Source: Lachnospiraceae bacterium
Lineage (GTDB): Bacteria; Bacillota; Clostridia; Lachnospirales; Lachnospiraceae
Direction: 5' to 3'
Assembly (NCBI GenBank): GCA_014804605.1
Contig: JAAUZM010000007.1
Span: 129,659 to 169,685, forward strand
DNA length: 40,027 nucleotides
Part shown: positions 16,215-24,616 of the stretch, piece by piece
Position numbering within the stretch: the stretch's first letter is position 1
How the letters are laid out: every line of letters starts with the position of its first letter
Notes under the pieces: model-generated
The model's database searches: none
What the model was told of the DNA's origin: nothing
What the model saw: only the letters and a program-made list of their open reading frames with translations
Made by a program: the position numbers and the translations under genes

Positions 16215-17102
16215 CTATGCCAAACATATTGTCCTTGCATACTTATTTTCCGAATCTTCAACAATTCTGATTTTTCCGGTTTGAATAAAATGATCTATTC
16301 TTTTTGCATACCACCAGTCACCTACGCCAAGCTGATTATGCCCAAGGATATCACCGATCAACCTTGCTTCCTTAATCGGTTTTCGGGTAATTCTTTTCCA
16401 AATCAGGAAATCATAAAAATCTTCCGGCACTCCAATCAGTTTCCCATTGACGACAGCCCGCAAAGGACTGTTATCTTCTTGTAGAGCGCTCCATAACATA
16501 GCATATATCCGAATTTCTTCCCTAGACAATTTCTTTTCGCAGGTTAAAAATCCGGCAAATTCTTCTGCAGCAACTTCACCCCATTTTTTATAAGAAATGA
16601 TAGAATTATCAGCGCGGACTTTATATTCAGGCAGCTTTACGGCACTTATCTCATTCCGGCATTTTTGCAAATTAGCACACAGATGATAAAACCCACACCT
16701 CGAATACGGTGCATCGCTGTACCATACCCTAATTGTTTCCCCATCCGCCATATAAGCCCTCAGGCGCTCCATTTCAGAACAATAACGATCACATAATGTC
16801 ATTATCTCTGCGTTCATTTCCTCGTCTCTTCCCCATTGCTCCTGTACATACATGGAATAAATCAGATGTTTACGGTACTCACTGTCTACATCTTCCCTAA
16901 TATCGCCAATATCCAATAAAAAACCAAGACAAATAACCTCTTCTGCCGTTCCCTCAATCCAGCCACAGTTTTCCCTTTCCGGCGGCTTCTTTTTTCCGCC
17001 TATCCATACAGATGTCGGACCATCAATTTTACTTGTGATGATGGTATTTTTCGCAACCTTCATTGAGCCTGCTTCACTATCTCCAAATAATACCTCTATC
17101 AT
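16215..17102 (-). CDS. DUF1835/DUF3658-domain protein
   Basis: A 295-residue soluble protein. The N-terminal half resembles DUF1835 (IEVLFGDSEAGSMKVAK at the start, then IRVWYSDAPYSRCGFYHLC in the middle) and the C-terminal half DUF3658 (ILGHNQLGVGDWWYAKRIDHFIQTGKIRIV). These domains are widespread in Firmicutes and have no established activity. ATG 17102 is chosen over a TTG seven codons upstream because AAGGAGCAGCGAT precedes it. It lies 42 bases downstream of the MATE gene on the same strand, possibly co-transcribed. Confidence 0.85.
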   Translation of the reverse strand: MIEVLFGDSEAGSMKVAKNTIITSKIDGPTSVWIGGKKKPPERENCGWIEGTAEEVICLGFLLDIGDIREDVDSEYRKHLIYSMYVQEQWGRDEEMNAEIMTLCDRYCSEMERLRAYMADGETIRVWYSDAPYSRCGFYHLCANLQKCRNEISAVKLPEYKVRADNSIISYKKWGEVAAEEFAGFLTCEKKLSREEIRIYAMLWSALQEDNSPLRAVVNGKLIGVPEDFYDFLIWKRITRKPIKEARLIGDILGHNQLGVGDWWYAKRIDHFIQTGKIRIVEDSENKYARTICLA

Positions 17103-17144
17103 ATCGCTGCTCCTTAAATTCAATGCAATTAATATTTTTAATTT

Positions 17145-18482
17145 TCAATCCTTTATCCTTTTCACACAAGTAACTCCCAGAAATAGATCCGCCCCAATCC
17201 AAGCAAGTACCTCTCCCCAGAAAACACCTTCATGCCCAATCAGCTGCGTCAAAAACAGGGCGCACATCACCCGCATAAATACCTGCATAAAACTGGACAA
17301 CATAGGCATTACCGAATCGCCCATTCCCTGAATACAAGCCCTAAGTACATAAAGACAATACAGCAACGGAAATCCCAGCGCCAGTACGCACAGAAAACGA
17401 TACCCGATCCGAATCATCTCACCGGCTCCGCTTTCTGTCTCCTTGATAAAAAGCCCCAAAATCCCCTGACCGGCAAAAACCATAACAGCGGACATCATAA
17501 GCGCCGTAACAATTCCGATCGCCAATGCAGCAAATAATCCGTCCCGTATTCTCTTGCCATTGCCAATCCCTTTATTCTGCGCCGTATATGTGAGAATGCC
17601 GTGTCCGTAAGAAGTCGCCGCAATCTCTAATAACACATATACCTTGTTTGCCGCCGCATATCCCGTCAGAAATAGGATGCCGAAACCATTGACCGTAGCT
17701 TGCACTACCAGACCTCCGATAGCGGTAATGATGTTCTGCAAGCCCATAGGTATGCCCATTCGAACTTGCTCCCGCAGAATACTTCTGTCCAGCACTCTGT
17801 TTTCCCTGCCGATCCGGCACACCTCAATCTTCCTTATGACAATCACACAGTAAACCGCAGCCAGAACCTGCGCCAGCACAGTACCGTATGCCGCTCCCGC
17901 AATTCCCATATCCAGTCCCGCCACAAAAAGCAGATCCAATACAATATTTCCGAGAGATGCTATGATCATCGCATGAAGCGGTTTCTTACTGTTTCCCAGC
18001 GCACGCAGTATGGCCGCAGCGATATTGTACAGGAACGTGATTGGAACTCCCGCATACAGAATCCGCAAATATGTCTGTGTCAGGCCAAAAACTTCCGGTG
18101 GTGTCCGCAGCAGCCCAAGTTCCGGCACGATAGCGAGCTGTCCTGCTATGGCAAAACCAACCGCTCCCACCACTGCAATGAGGCACCCGCTATAGATAGC
18201 ACGTTTCAACGCGTCTATCTGCTTTTCTCCGAAAAATCCGGCAATCACCACCGAACACCCTTGAGTGATCCCCGAAATGACGCCGAACATGATAAATGTC
18301 AGCCATTCCGTCGCTCCAAGTGCCGCCAGCGCATTGGAGCTCACACACTGTCCCACGATAAGCGCATCCACGAAAGTATATAATTGTTGAAACAGATTTC
18401 CCAGCATAAGCGGCATGGAGAATGCCAGCAATAAGCGGGTAGGATTACCTGTTGTCATGTCTTTAGTGTCAGTCGCTGCCAT
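17145..18482 (-). CDS. MATE-family multidrug efflux transporter
   Basis: A 445-residue exporter with twelve predicted membrane segments arranged as two similar halves. Diagnostic are the N-terminal MTTGNPTRLLLAFSMPLMLGNLFQQLYTFVDALIVGQ and GATEWLTFIMFGVISGITQGCSVV. MATE proteins extrude cationic drugs or metabolites using Na+ or H+ gradients. ATG 18482 has GGGGGAAG upstream, and the eleven-codon extension to a TTG at 18515 lacks one. It is probably the first gene of a unit with the DUF1835/DUF3658 gene. Confidence 0.92.
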   Translation of the reverse strand: MAATDTKDMTTGNPTRLLLAFSMPLMLGNLFQQLYTFVDALIVGQCVSSNALAALGATEWLTFIMFGVISGITQGCSVVIAGFFGEKQIDALKRAIYSGCLIAVVGAVGFAIAGQLAIVPELGLLRTPPEVFGLTQTYLRILYAGVPITFLYNIAAAILRALGNSKKPLHAMIIASLGNIVLDLLFVAGLDMGIAGAAYGTVLAQVLAAVYCVIVIRKIEVCRIGRENRVLDRSILREQVRMGIPMGLQNIITAIGGLVVQATVNGFGILFLTGYAAANKVYVLLEIAATSYGHGILTYTAQNKGIGNGKRIRDGLFAALAIGIVTALMMSAVMVFAGQGILGLFIKETESGAGEMIRIGYRFLCVLALGFPLLYCLYVLRACIQGMGDSVMPMLSSFMQVFMRVMCALFLTQLIGHEGVFWGEVLAWIGADLFLGVTCVKRIKD

Positions 18483-18771
18483 TTTGTTTTTCTTCCCCCA
18501 AAAAGTAATATGCAAAGCACTATTTCCAGAATTATCAGAACGGTATAGGGCAATGGATTCCCCATATTGTCAACCGGATTCAACGCAAAAATATGAATGA
18601 AAAAATTCCATACCGCTCCCTTCAAATATTTCCCTGCATAATCCGAACCTTATCGGAAATCCTTAACATATAAGGCTATTATAACATGAAAGCTTCATTT
18701 CTGCATTTGTGCAGATTCCGAAGAACTCTTTCTGTCGCAGCCTGTTTTATTCTAAAAAAGGAGAATGACAA
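18483..18771. other. Intergenic region between divergent MATE and DUF3892 genes
   Basis: No gene is seen. A minus-strand TTGACA (18568-18573) may serve the MATE gene, but the nearest -10 candidates are 19-20 bases away. A TTCTGCA-TTTG-TGCAGA hairpin (about 18699-18716) lies upstream of the DUF3892 gene. Confidence 0.4.
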
Positions 18772-19095
18772 ATGAACAACGATAAATCTATTGGATCGGA
18801 ATTGGCCATGAACGCATTTGATGATATTCCCAAAGCGAAAAGCAATGCCAAGGATATAGTCGGCCTCGTAAAAAGCAGCGGTCATATTACCGGATATCAA
18901 CTTTCTGACGGCAACATCGTTTCCAAAGAACATGGCGTAGAAATGGCAAAGCATGGAGAAATCAAGGGTGTCGGCATCGCCCATAATAAGGATACCGAAT
19001 ATTTAAAGTCTCTGCCTGACGGAGAAGAAGGAAACAACTTAGGTAACCTGCCCTCCATAAGCCAGGGACGCGTTGACGCTGATTCCTTTTCCTAA
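18772..19095 (+). CDS. DUF3892-family small protein
   Basis: A 107-residue acidic protein. The region ITGYQLSDGNIVSKEHGVEMAKHGEIKGVGIAHNKDTEYLKSLPDG is a DUF3892-type repeat, found in small proteins of Gram-positive bacteria and in some phage and conjugative regions; its function is not known. AAGGAGAATGACAA precedes the ATG. It stands alone, 108 bases before the next gene. Confidence 0.85.
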   Translation: MNNDKSIGSELAMNAFDDIPKAKSNAKDIVGLVKSSGHITGYQLSDGNIVSKEHGVEMAKHGEIKGVGIAHNKDTEYLKSLPDGEEGNNLGNLPSISQGRVDADSFS

Positions 19096-19203
19096 AGTAT
19101 CCCCTTTTTCTGATCTTTTCTATATGGTACAATAAGACATGGCTCCATAGGGAGTCTGATGAAAAGACATACTATAATTTTATAATAATCAGGTAAAGAA
19201 AAG

Positions 19204-20439
19204 ATGACACAAATAAGAGAAATCAGAACAACATGGGAAAAGCAGCCGGATGGTTTTCCGGATTTTCTGAAGGAAAACTCCGACATTTTTCCCATAATTG
19301 AATCCGAACGTAAGAAAGAAAACGAAGCACTTGTACAGGAATTCTCCCAGAGAATCCAGAAGAAATTACGTCAGAAACCGAAAGATCAAAAGCGTCAAAA
19401 GCAGTGGGAACAGAAACTTGAGCAGGAACTAGAACAAGATTTCACGGAGTTCTTAGGAAGAGAAAAAATACTATTTCTTTCCGAATGGATGAGTCCCGAA
19501 CTCCTTAATGCATTTATACAAGAGACAAAGCATTTCACAGTCAGGGTCAGGGAGTTTGATGAAACGCTGACTCCGGCGCAGATCTGGCAGACTTTGCGGA
19601 ATTATTTTATCTATGCCATGATCGTAGACATGCAGGGAGAGAAACAGAATGCGGGAGACCCGATTCTGGCGTATAGCCTGCTCTATCCTTATACCGACAA
19701 TTATATTGACGATGATCAGATTTCAAAACAGGATAAAGAGCGATATAACCAGATGATAGCCTTGAAGTTAAAAGGAGAATCCGCAACACCTCAAAACCCA
19801 TTGGAAGAAAAAACCTGTCGTCTCTTGGATATGATTCTGGATACATATAAAGAACCTGCCAAAAAGAAAATCGCGGGAACACTGTTACAACTGCTGGAAG
19901 CTCAAAATAACAGTATCGGGCAACAGAAAACCGACATAACAGAAGAACAGATTCTGGAGATTTCAATGTGGAAAGGAAGTACTTCCGTATTAGCGGACTA
20001 TCTTTTTGCAACAACAGACTGGACAGAATATGAGGAAAGCTTCTATTTGAAATTCGGGTTTATCCTGCAGTTGGTGGACGATCTGCAGGATATCGAAGAG
20101 GACAGGAAATCAGGAAGCCATACGCTGATGACGGAAGCCGAAAAACAGCAGAAGTTAGAACAATACACCAATCATCTGCTTTGGTTCACATGGAACGTGA
20201 TTCGGGAATTTGAACCGGTCAATCCGGAGTTAAAAGGATTTGTCCTGAAATACTGTGTGGAAATCTCTCTCCTGACGGCAGCCATGAATCCGCAATTCTT
20301 TCCCAGAAAATACATAGAAGCTTTAGAGCCGTATCTGCCGTTTTCGGTTGGTTTTCTAAAGAAGAGGAAGAAGCAACAGGAAAAACTAATTACTACATAT
20401 CAGAGCAACAACCTGAATCCGGAAGGCGTGACAATATGA
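19204..20439 (+). CDS. Class I isoprenoid-synthase-like protein
   Basis: A 411-residue, mostly helical soluble protein. Residues about 25-85 are highly charged and probably coiled. The core carries two Asp-rich segments typical in position of class I prenyl or terpenoid synthases: YTDNYIDDD near residue 162 and FILQLVDDLQDIEEDRKSG near 286; these would hold Mg-diphosphate. The residues around them differ from FPP/GGPP synthases, squalene/phytoene synthases and known terpene cyclases, so the product is unknown. Its last four bases overlap the ATG of the fic gene, so both are made together. An alternative is a non-catalytic member of the fold. Confidence 0.7.
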   Translation: MTQIREIRTTWEKQPDGFPDFLKENSDIFPIIESERKKENEALVQEFSQRIQKKLRQKPKDQKRQKQWEQKLEQELEQDFTEFLGREKILFLSEWMSPELLNAFIQETKHFTVRVREFDETLTPAQIWQTLRNYFIYAMIVDMQGEKQNAGDPILAYSLLYPYTDNYIDDDQISKQDKERYNQMIALKLKGESATPQNPLEEKTCRLLDMILDTYKEPAKKKIAGTLLQLLEAQNNSIGQQKTDITEEQILEISMWKGSTSVLADYLFATTDWTEYEESFYLKFGFILQLVDDLQDIEEDRKSGSHTLMTEAEKQQKLEQYTNHLLWFTWNVIREFEPVNPELKGFVLKYCVEISLLTAAMNPQFFPRKYIEALEPYLPFSVGFLKKRKKQQEKLITTYQSNNLNPEGVTI

Positions 20440-21194
20440 CAGATTATGAAAAAGCCATTGCCCTGTGGCAGCAAAAAAACATAACAACGGATGCTAAACT
20501 GGCTGAAGCATTAAACGGACACAGCATAGCATTTGCATATCATTCCGGCAAAATCGAAAATGAGAACATTACCTATCATGATACCAAAGAAATTTTCGAA
20601 CATGACGGAGTAACTTCTTACACCGGAGATCTGCGGACATTGTTTGAAATCCGCAATGCCAAAGACGCGAACGAACTGTTTCTTACTTCGTTCCATAAAA
20701 AACGTGCTTTTGATGAAGCATTTATAAAAGAATTGCACCTGCTCTTAACCCAGAATACTTACGACACGCGCAGATGGCAGCTAGGCGAACGCCCCGGCGA
20801 GTACAAACGGCACGATTATGTCACTGGCAAACAAGAGATCGGTGCCGCACCTGAAGACGTATCGGAAGAAATGAATGAACTGCTCTCGGAGCTTACAGAC
20901 GTGGCAGACCGTAATGCACTGATTGCCGCGGCATACTTCCATGCAAAATTTGAAAATATTCATCCTTTTGCTGACGGCAACGGTCGCGTCGGCCGCTTGG
21001 CAATGAATTACTTTCTTATCCTGCACAATCATCCGCCTATCATCATCCACGAAGAAGACCGTAAAAATTATTACACGGCATTGGAGGCATGGGATAGCAA
21101 ACAGGATCTTGATCCACTTTGCAGCTTTTTAAAGGAACAATCGAAGAAAACTTGGGCAAAGCAGATCGAACGCATTCAAAAGCACAGAACCTGA
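20436..21194 (+). CDS. Fic-domain protein, self-inhibited class II type
   Basis: A 252-residue Fic enzyme; such proteins transfer AMP or other nucleotides to hydroxyl side chains. The active-site loop is HPFADGNGRVGR near residues 175-186 with the catalytic His and anion-binding residues intact. A putative inhibitory motif SGKIEN near residue 37 fits [S/T]xxxE[G/N], placing it in class II, in which an N-terminal helix blocks ATP. The start overlaps the stop of the isoprenoid-like gene (ATGA), implying coupled translation and perhaps a shared target. There is no separate antitoxin gene. Confidence 0.93.
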   Translation: MTDYEKAIALWQQKNITTDAKLAEALNGHSIAFAYHSGKIENENITYHDTKEIFEHDGVTSYTGDLRTLFEIRNAKDANELFLTSFHKKRAFDEAFIKELHLLLTQNTYDTRRWQLGERPGEYKRHDYVTGKQEIGAAPEDVSEEMNELLSELTDVADRNALIAAAYFHAKFENIHPFADGNGRVGRLAMNYFLILHNHPPIIIHEEDRKNYYTALEAWDSKQDLDPLCSFLKEQSKKTWAKQIERIQKHRT

Positions 21195-21202
21195 CCTTTA
21201 CT

Positions 21203-22324
21203 TTATTCTCTTATGGTCATCTCATAACTTCCCGATATTCCATAACCGATTGCATTTTCTTCCGCTATCTGATGATCCAGAACTTCCACATTGATCTGAT
21301 TGGGAAGAAACACGATATGGAGTGTTCCCGTTCCGCCCCAGCCGTCATCTGTATATTCAAAAAACAGTTCACCGTTTTGAATCGTGCCGACAATATCTTC
21401 CACCGACGCAATCCGCTCCGTGATTCCCTGTTCGGTAAAAAGACTTCCGGAAAATTCATTGCCATTACTGATACTGCATGTCAGTTCGTTCCTGCTCGTG
21501 GGCATGGGATCCTCATATGCCGCAACATATCCGGTGCCTACGCACCATTTTCCTGTGTAGCTTTCGTAATCTGTAAGAGGTTCATTCCCGCTTGTCAGTT
21601 GAAGCAGTCTTTTTATATCTTTCGCCAGCACATTGCTTTCCCACGGAAGATAGCCGTTTATTTCATCGCTGAGTTCTTCATTATATGTAAAATAGTCGCC
21701 ACAGTCTTCATAGATCCGCACCACCGTATGCGGAATAGCACCTTGCGGTCCGGCGCCTGTCATATACTCCGCTCCTATGACTACATCCTCTTTTTCGTCA
21801 CCGTTCGTATCCGTAAACATGACAAACTTCACATCATAATACATACCATAATCGCTGGTTTGATCTTCTCTGATATACGGGAATTGATAGAGTATCTTTT
21901 CATCTTTTAACAGATAGAAAGAAACATCCTCATACGGATCTGCTCCTTCCGCATAATCCGGTTTGTATGATACAAACTTCACTTCTCCCCAGTCATTTAA
22001 CTCCACTTGAAAAGACTGCTCCTGTATGATTCTGTCTGCATTCAATTCATCCTGCACTTGGACACCGGACACCTCGTCCAATATCTGTTCCGGCTTCTCT
22101 GATTGTTCCTGCGGCTCCGACTCTTCCATTTGCTCTTGCTGTTCCGTTTGTTCCAGCGGCAACTCTCCCAACAAGTCCTGCTCTTCCACATTCTGCTGTG
22201 ATTGCGAAGCAACATCCGGCTCTTCCTGATTCTGTATATCCCGTTCTTCACATCCTGCAAGCAGCATGAGCGCCGCCGCAATTCCTAACGTACCCATGAC
22301 TCTCTTTTTCTTCATGCAATACAT
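21203..22324 (-). CDS. Putative lipoprotein with Glu/Gln-rich linker
   Basis: A 373-residue exported protein. It begins with a lipoprotein signal (KKKRVMGTLGIAAALML followed by lipobox LLAGC), so the Cys should be lipidated and anchored outside the membrane. About 65 residues rich in Glu, Gln and Ser follow as a spacer, then a globular part with DTNGDEKEDVVIG, a calcium-binding-like Asp-rich loop seen in VCBS/FG-GAP-type domains, and a C-terminal domain containing YTGKWCVG. ATG 22324 has GGGAG upstream; ATG 22315 is possible. It converges on fic with an 8-base gap. Function is unknown. Confidence 0.85.
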   Translation of the reverse strand: MYCMKKKRVMGTLGIAAALMLLAGCEERDIQNQEEPDVASQSQQNVEEQDLLGELPLEQTEQQEQMEESEPQEQSEKPEQILDEVSGVQVQDELNADRIIQEQSFQVELNDWGEVKFVSYKPDYAEGADPYEDVSFYLLKDEKILYQFPYIREDQTSDYGMYYDVKFVMFTDTNGDEKEDVVIGAEYMTGAGPQGAIPHTVVRIYEDCGDYFTYNEELSDEINGYLPWESNVLAKDIKRLLQLTSGNEPLTDYESYTGKWCVGTGYVAAYEDPMPTSRNELTCSISNGNEFSGSLFTEQGITERIASVEDIVGTIQNGELFFEYTDDGWGGTGTLHIVFLPNQINVEVLDHQIAEENAIGYGISGSYEMTIRE

Positions 22325-22406
22325 TTCTTTTCTCCCGTTCCTTTCTTTCCTCACTGATATAGTCCTCCAGCTCTTTCAGTTCCTCGTCACAAAGACTGTT
22401 ACCGTC

Positions 22407-22435
22407 ATTCTGCACTTGCCGAATGTATATGTCAA
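22407..22435 (-). promoter_or_regulatory. Promoter of the lipoprotein gene
   Basis: Minus-strand TTGACA (22430-22435), 17-base spacer, CAGAAT (22407-22412), 83 bases before the chosen start. Confidence 0.65.
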
Positions 22436-22444
22436 GACGGATTG

Positions 22445-22473
22445 TTGCGAATCGGGCGGACGTTTGATATAAT
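22445..22473 (+). promoter_or_regulatory. Promoter of the Nudix gene
   Basis: TTGCGA (22445-22450), 17-base spacer, TATAAT (22468-22473), divergent from the lipoprotein promoter. Confidence 0.75.
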
Positions 22474-22474
22474 A

Positions 22475-22498
22475 GGCGCAAGCTTGTCTGCTTGCGCC
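22475..22498 (+). promoter_or_regulatory. Hairpin at the predicted 5' end of the Nudix transcript
   Basis: Perfect GGCGCAAGC / GCTTGCGCC stem with a 6-base loop directly after the -10. No T-run follows, so it is not a terminator. It may protect the 5' end of the mRNA or be a binding site. Confidence 0.6.
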
Positions 22499-22569
22499 GC
22501 ACAAGAATTTCATTGCAATTCCCAGAAAATCGTGTTTGAAACGGCAAATTGGATTAGGAGAGATAATAC

Positions 22570-23022
22570 ATGTCAAGAACGGAAGAAGTTACTTTAACGA
22601 ATATGTGTATGATATATGATGGTTCTAAGGTTTTAGTGCAGGAAAGGATAGATGACGACTATGGTGGAATTACATTTCCGGGAGGTCATGTTGAAAAGAG
22701 TGAGTCATTTACAGATGCAGTAATTCGAGAAGTATTTGAAGAAACAGGTCTGAAAATATCTTCGCCTAAATTATGTGGCATTAAAGACTGGATGAACGAT
22801 GATGGTTCAAGATATATGGTTTTGTTTTACAAAACTGATCAATATGAAGGTGAACTTATATCATCAGATGAAGGTGAAGTATATTGGCTTGAATTAGAAG
22901 AAATGAAACAGATTCATCTGGCTGATGGAATGGATAAAATGTTAGAAGTTTTCTTAGATGATAATGTAAGTGAGTATTTCTTTTATAAGGAAAACGGTGA
23001 ATTGCTGGGGATGTTAAAGTAG
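22570..23022 (+). CDS. Nudix hydrolase (MutT/8-oxo-dGTP diphosphatase-like)
   Basis: A 150-residue enzyme that hydrolyses nucleoside diphosphate derivatives. The complete Nudix box is GGHVEKSESFTDAVIREVFEETGL (residues about 38-61, split here: G-x5-E, then REV-x-EE-x-G), with all metal-binding Glu present. GGITFPGGHV before it and DWMNDDGSRYMVLFYKT after it are typical of the YtkD/MutT-like group in Firmicutes. AGGAG lies upstream of ATG 22570. Substrate cannot be fixed from sequence. Confidence 0.92.
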   Translation: MSRTEEVTLTNMCMIYDGSKVLVQERIDDDYGGITFPGGHVEKSESFTDAVIREVFEETGLKISSPKLCGIKDWMNDDGSRYMVLFYKTDQYEGELISSDEGEVYWLELEEMKQIHLADGMDKMLEVFLDDNVSEYFFYKENGELLGMLK

Positions 23023-23363
23023 CAGAACTTCCTAATAACGATGCAGCTATAGAAATTGCAAGTAAAAACCACTGCCGTCTGCAAGGTTACCGAGGCGAGA
23101 ATTAGTATTCTTTTCTGCCGGAAAACTCAGGGAAAATACAGGCAGTCCTCGAATTGATAAAGCTATTGGACATATCCTTAAATGAAATTGTCTCTTTTGG
23201 TGATGATATAAATGATATGGAAATGCTCCAAATCTGCGGCACAGGAGTGGCTGTCTCCAACGCTGTTATGGATGTTAAAGCTGTTGCCGATTGTGTCGCA
23301 TTATCTAATGATGAGGATGGCTTGGCAGAATGGCTTGAAAAGAATATATGTTTTTCCGATTAG
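23022..23363 (+). pseudogene. HAD-superfamily (Cof-type) phosphatase remnant
   Basis: C-terminal part of a HAD-IIB/Cof-like phosphatase. Reading from 23022 gives EIASKNHCRLQGYRGEN, an in-frame TAG at 23103-23105, then YSFLPENSGKIQAVLELI and the motif IVSFGDDINDMEMLQICGTGVAVSNA, which is the fourth HAD motif. The N-terminal half with the catalytic DxD is missing. The stop most likely replaced a Trp codon (TGG). The tail after residue WLEKN is not HAD-like: it is a frameshifted near-copy of the 3' end of the GyrI-like gene at 24456-24472, showing a past recombination. Confidence 0.85.
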
Positions 23364-23369
23364 AAGGCT
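23353..23369 (+). repeat. 17-base direct repeat shared with the GyrI-like gene end
   Basis: TTTCCGATTAGAAGGCT occurs here at the end of the HAD remnant and again at 24456-24472 at the end of the GyrI-like gene. Similarity extends for about 40 bases (ATATGTT before, AAA after) with an indel. Confidence 0.85.
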
Positions 23370-23401
23370 ACAAATAAATTATTAATTTATGGAGCATTAG
23401 A

Positions 23402-23944
23402 ATGGAGCAAATTGCATTAATAGAACCACAAAAGAAGTATGCAGATGAAATATGGAAATTCCGTCAAGAAATTTTAGAATGTGATGTAGAGAATGAAGAC
23501 CAATTTGCAGGTTGTATATCACTTGATGTAAGTAAGTCTGCTGAAGAGTGGATAAAAATATGTGAACTTAGAAAAAGCGAAGAAACGTGTGGCAAAGTAG
23601 GAACCACGGTTCCTTCGCATATGTACTTAGCTGTACGCAAGAGAGATGACAAAATTGTAGGTGTAATAGATTTGCGTCATCACATAAATCATCCTATTCT
23701 TGGAACGTGGGGAGGACATTGTGGGTATTCAGTGCGTCCTTCTGAACGAGGCAAAGGTTATGCAAAAGAAATGCTTCGTTTAAATATCCAAAACGCAAAA
23801 TCAATGGGAATAGAAAAACTTCTTGTCACTTGTGGTGTTAAGAATGAAGCCAGTGAAAAAACAATACTTGCTAATGGCGGAGTTTATGAGAAAACCATAG
23901 ATGTTGATGGGTGCAAGATGAAAAGATATTGGATTTCTATTTAG
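23402..23944 (+). CDS. GNAT-family N-acetyltransferase
   Basis: A 180-residue acetyl-CoA-dependent transferase. The cofactor-binding motif A is visible as GHCGYSVRPSERGKGYAKEMLRL (residues about 108-130; R-G-K-G-Y-A contacts the pyrophosphate), after the strand DDKIVGVIDLRH. The C-terminal ANGGVYEKTI segment is usual in this group. GGAGC precedes ATG 23402 by eight bases. The acceptor is unknown; drug, peptide and metabolite targets are all possible. It lies between the HAD remnant and the GyrI-like gene. Confidence 0.9.
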   Translation: MEQIALIEPQKKYADEIWKFRQEILECDVENEDQFAGCISLDVSKSAEEWIKICELRKSEETCGKVGTTVPSHMYLAVRKRDDKIVGVIDLRHHINHPILGTWGGHCGYSVRPSERGKGYAKEMLRLNIQNAKSMGIEKLLVTCGVKNEASEKTILANGGVYEKTIDVDGCKMKRYWISI

Positions 23945-24014
23945 CGGGCAAAGCATTGTTTTTGACAAACCCATTTAACGGTTTAAAGAAGAATATCACG
24001 AAGGGAGACCGCGT

Positions 24015-24476
24015 ATGAAAATTGAAAAATGTGAAAAAGATTCCTTTGTCGTAATAGGCAAAGAGGGTTCAACATTAGATGGCTCAGGATTTATTCAAAA
24101 GCTATGGGACGATGCAAACTCCCATTTTGACGAAGTCAAGCATTTAGCGAAAAAAGATGAAAACGGAAGTATAGGTGGCATATGGGGTGCAATGTCTGAC
24201 TTCTCCCGCTCCTTTAACCCATGGGAGGACTTCAACAAAGGACTTTATCTTGCCGGAGTGGAATGTAGTGATAACGCAGAAGCCCCCGACGGTTGGACGA
24301 AATGGATCATTCCCGGCTATGAATATATTTATATAGAATGTGAAAATGATAATACCTTCTCAGAGGCAATAAAATATCTGGAAGATAATGATATTCCATT
24401 GGCAGGAGCTGTACACGATTTTACCTGCCCCCAGACAGGGAAAAACTATATGTTCTTTCCGATTAGAAGGCTGTAA
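24015..24476 (+). CDS. GyrI-like small-molecule-binding domain protein
   Basis: A 153-residue stand-alone GyrI-like/effector-binding domain, the fold used by AraC- and MerR-type drug sensors and by the gyrase inhibitor SbmC. Recognisable parts are FVVIGKEGSTLDG at the start, IGGIWGAMSDFSRSF, LYLAGVECS and the final HDFTCPQTGKNYMFFPIRRL. There is no DNA-binding domain, so it probably binds or degrades a small compound. GAAGGGAGACC precedes the ATG. A broken copy of its 3' end is fused to the HAD remnant 1.1 kb upstream. Confidence 0.88.
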   Translation: MKIEKCEKDSFVVIGKEGSTLDGSGFIQKLWDDANSHFDEVKHLAKKDENGSIGGIWGAMSDFSRSFNPWEDFNKGLYLAGVECSDNAEAPDGWTKWIIPGYEYIYIECENDNTFSEAIKYLEDNDIPLAGAVHDFTCPQTGKNYMFFPIRRL

Positions 24477-24616
24477 ACAAATCAGAATTTGAGAGATACA
24501 TAAGACTGAAAATTATAATTTTCAATGGCGATATTTTGATGCGAAAATTAACGCAGATGTGTATTTGCTATTTTGAATCATTAGTATTACTCTTTTAATA
24601 TGGGAGATAAACCGCA

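Noticed and set aside
17700-18383. 227-codon plus-strand frame opposite the MATE gene
   Set aside because: Composition (many His, Arg, Ser, Gln) and lack of a start site show it is a shadow of the MATE coding sequence.
21119-21910. 263-codon plus-strand frame across the ends of fic and the lipoprotein gene
   Set aside because: It runs antisense through a lipoprotein with a clear lipobox and promoter; no family features are visible.
22248-22547. Minus-strand frame overlapping the lipoprotein start
   Set aside because: It contains the stretch CDEELKELEDYISEERKERE that looks protein-like, but the frame runs through the promoter of the lipoprotein gene and then overlaps that gene in another frame. 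Chance in an A-rich leader is more likely.
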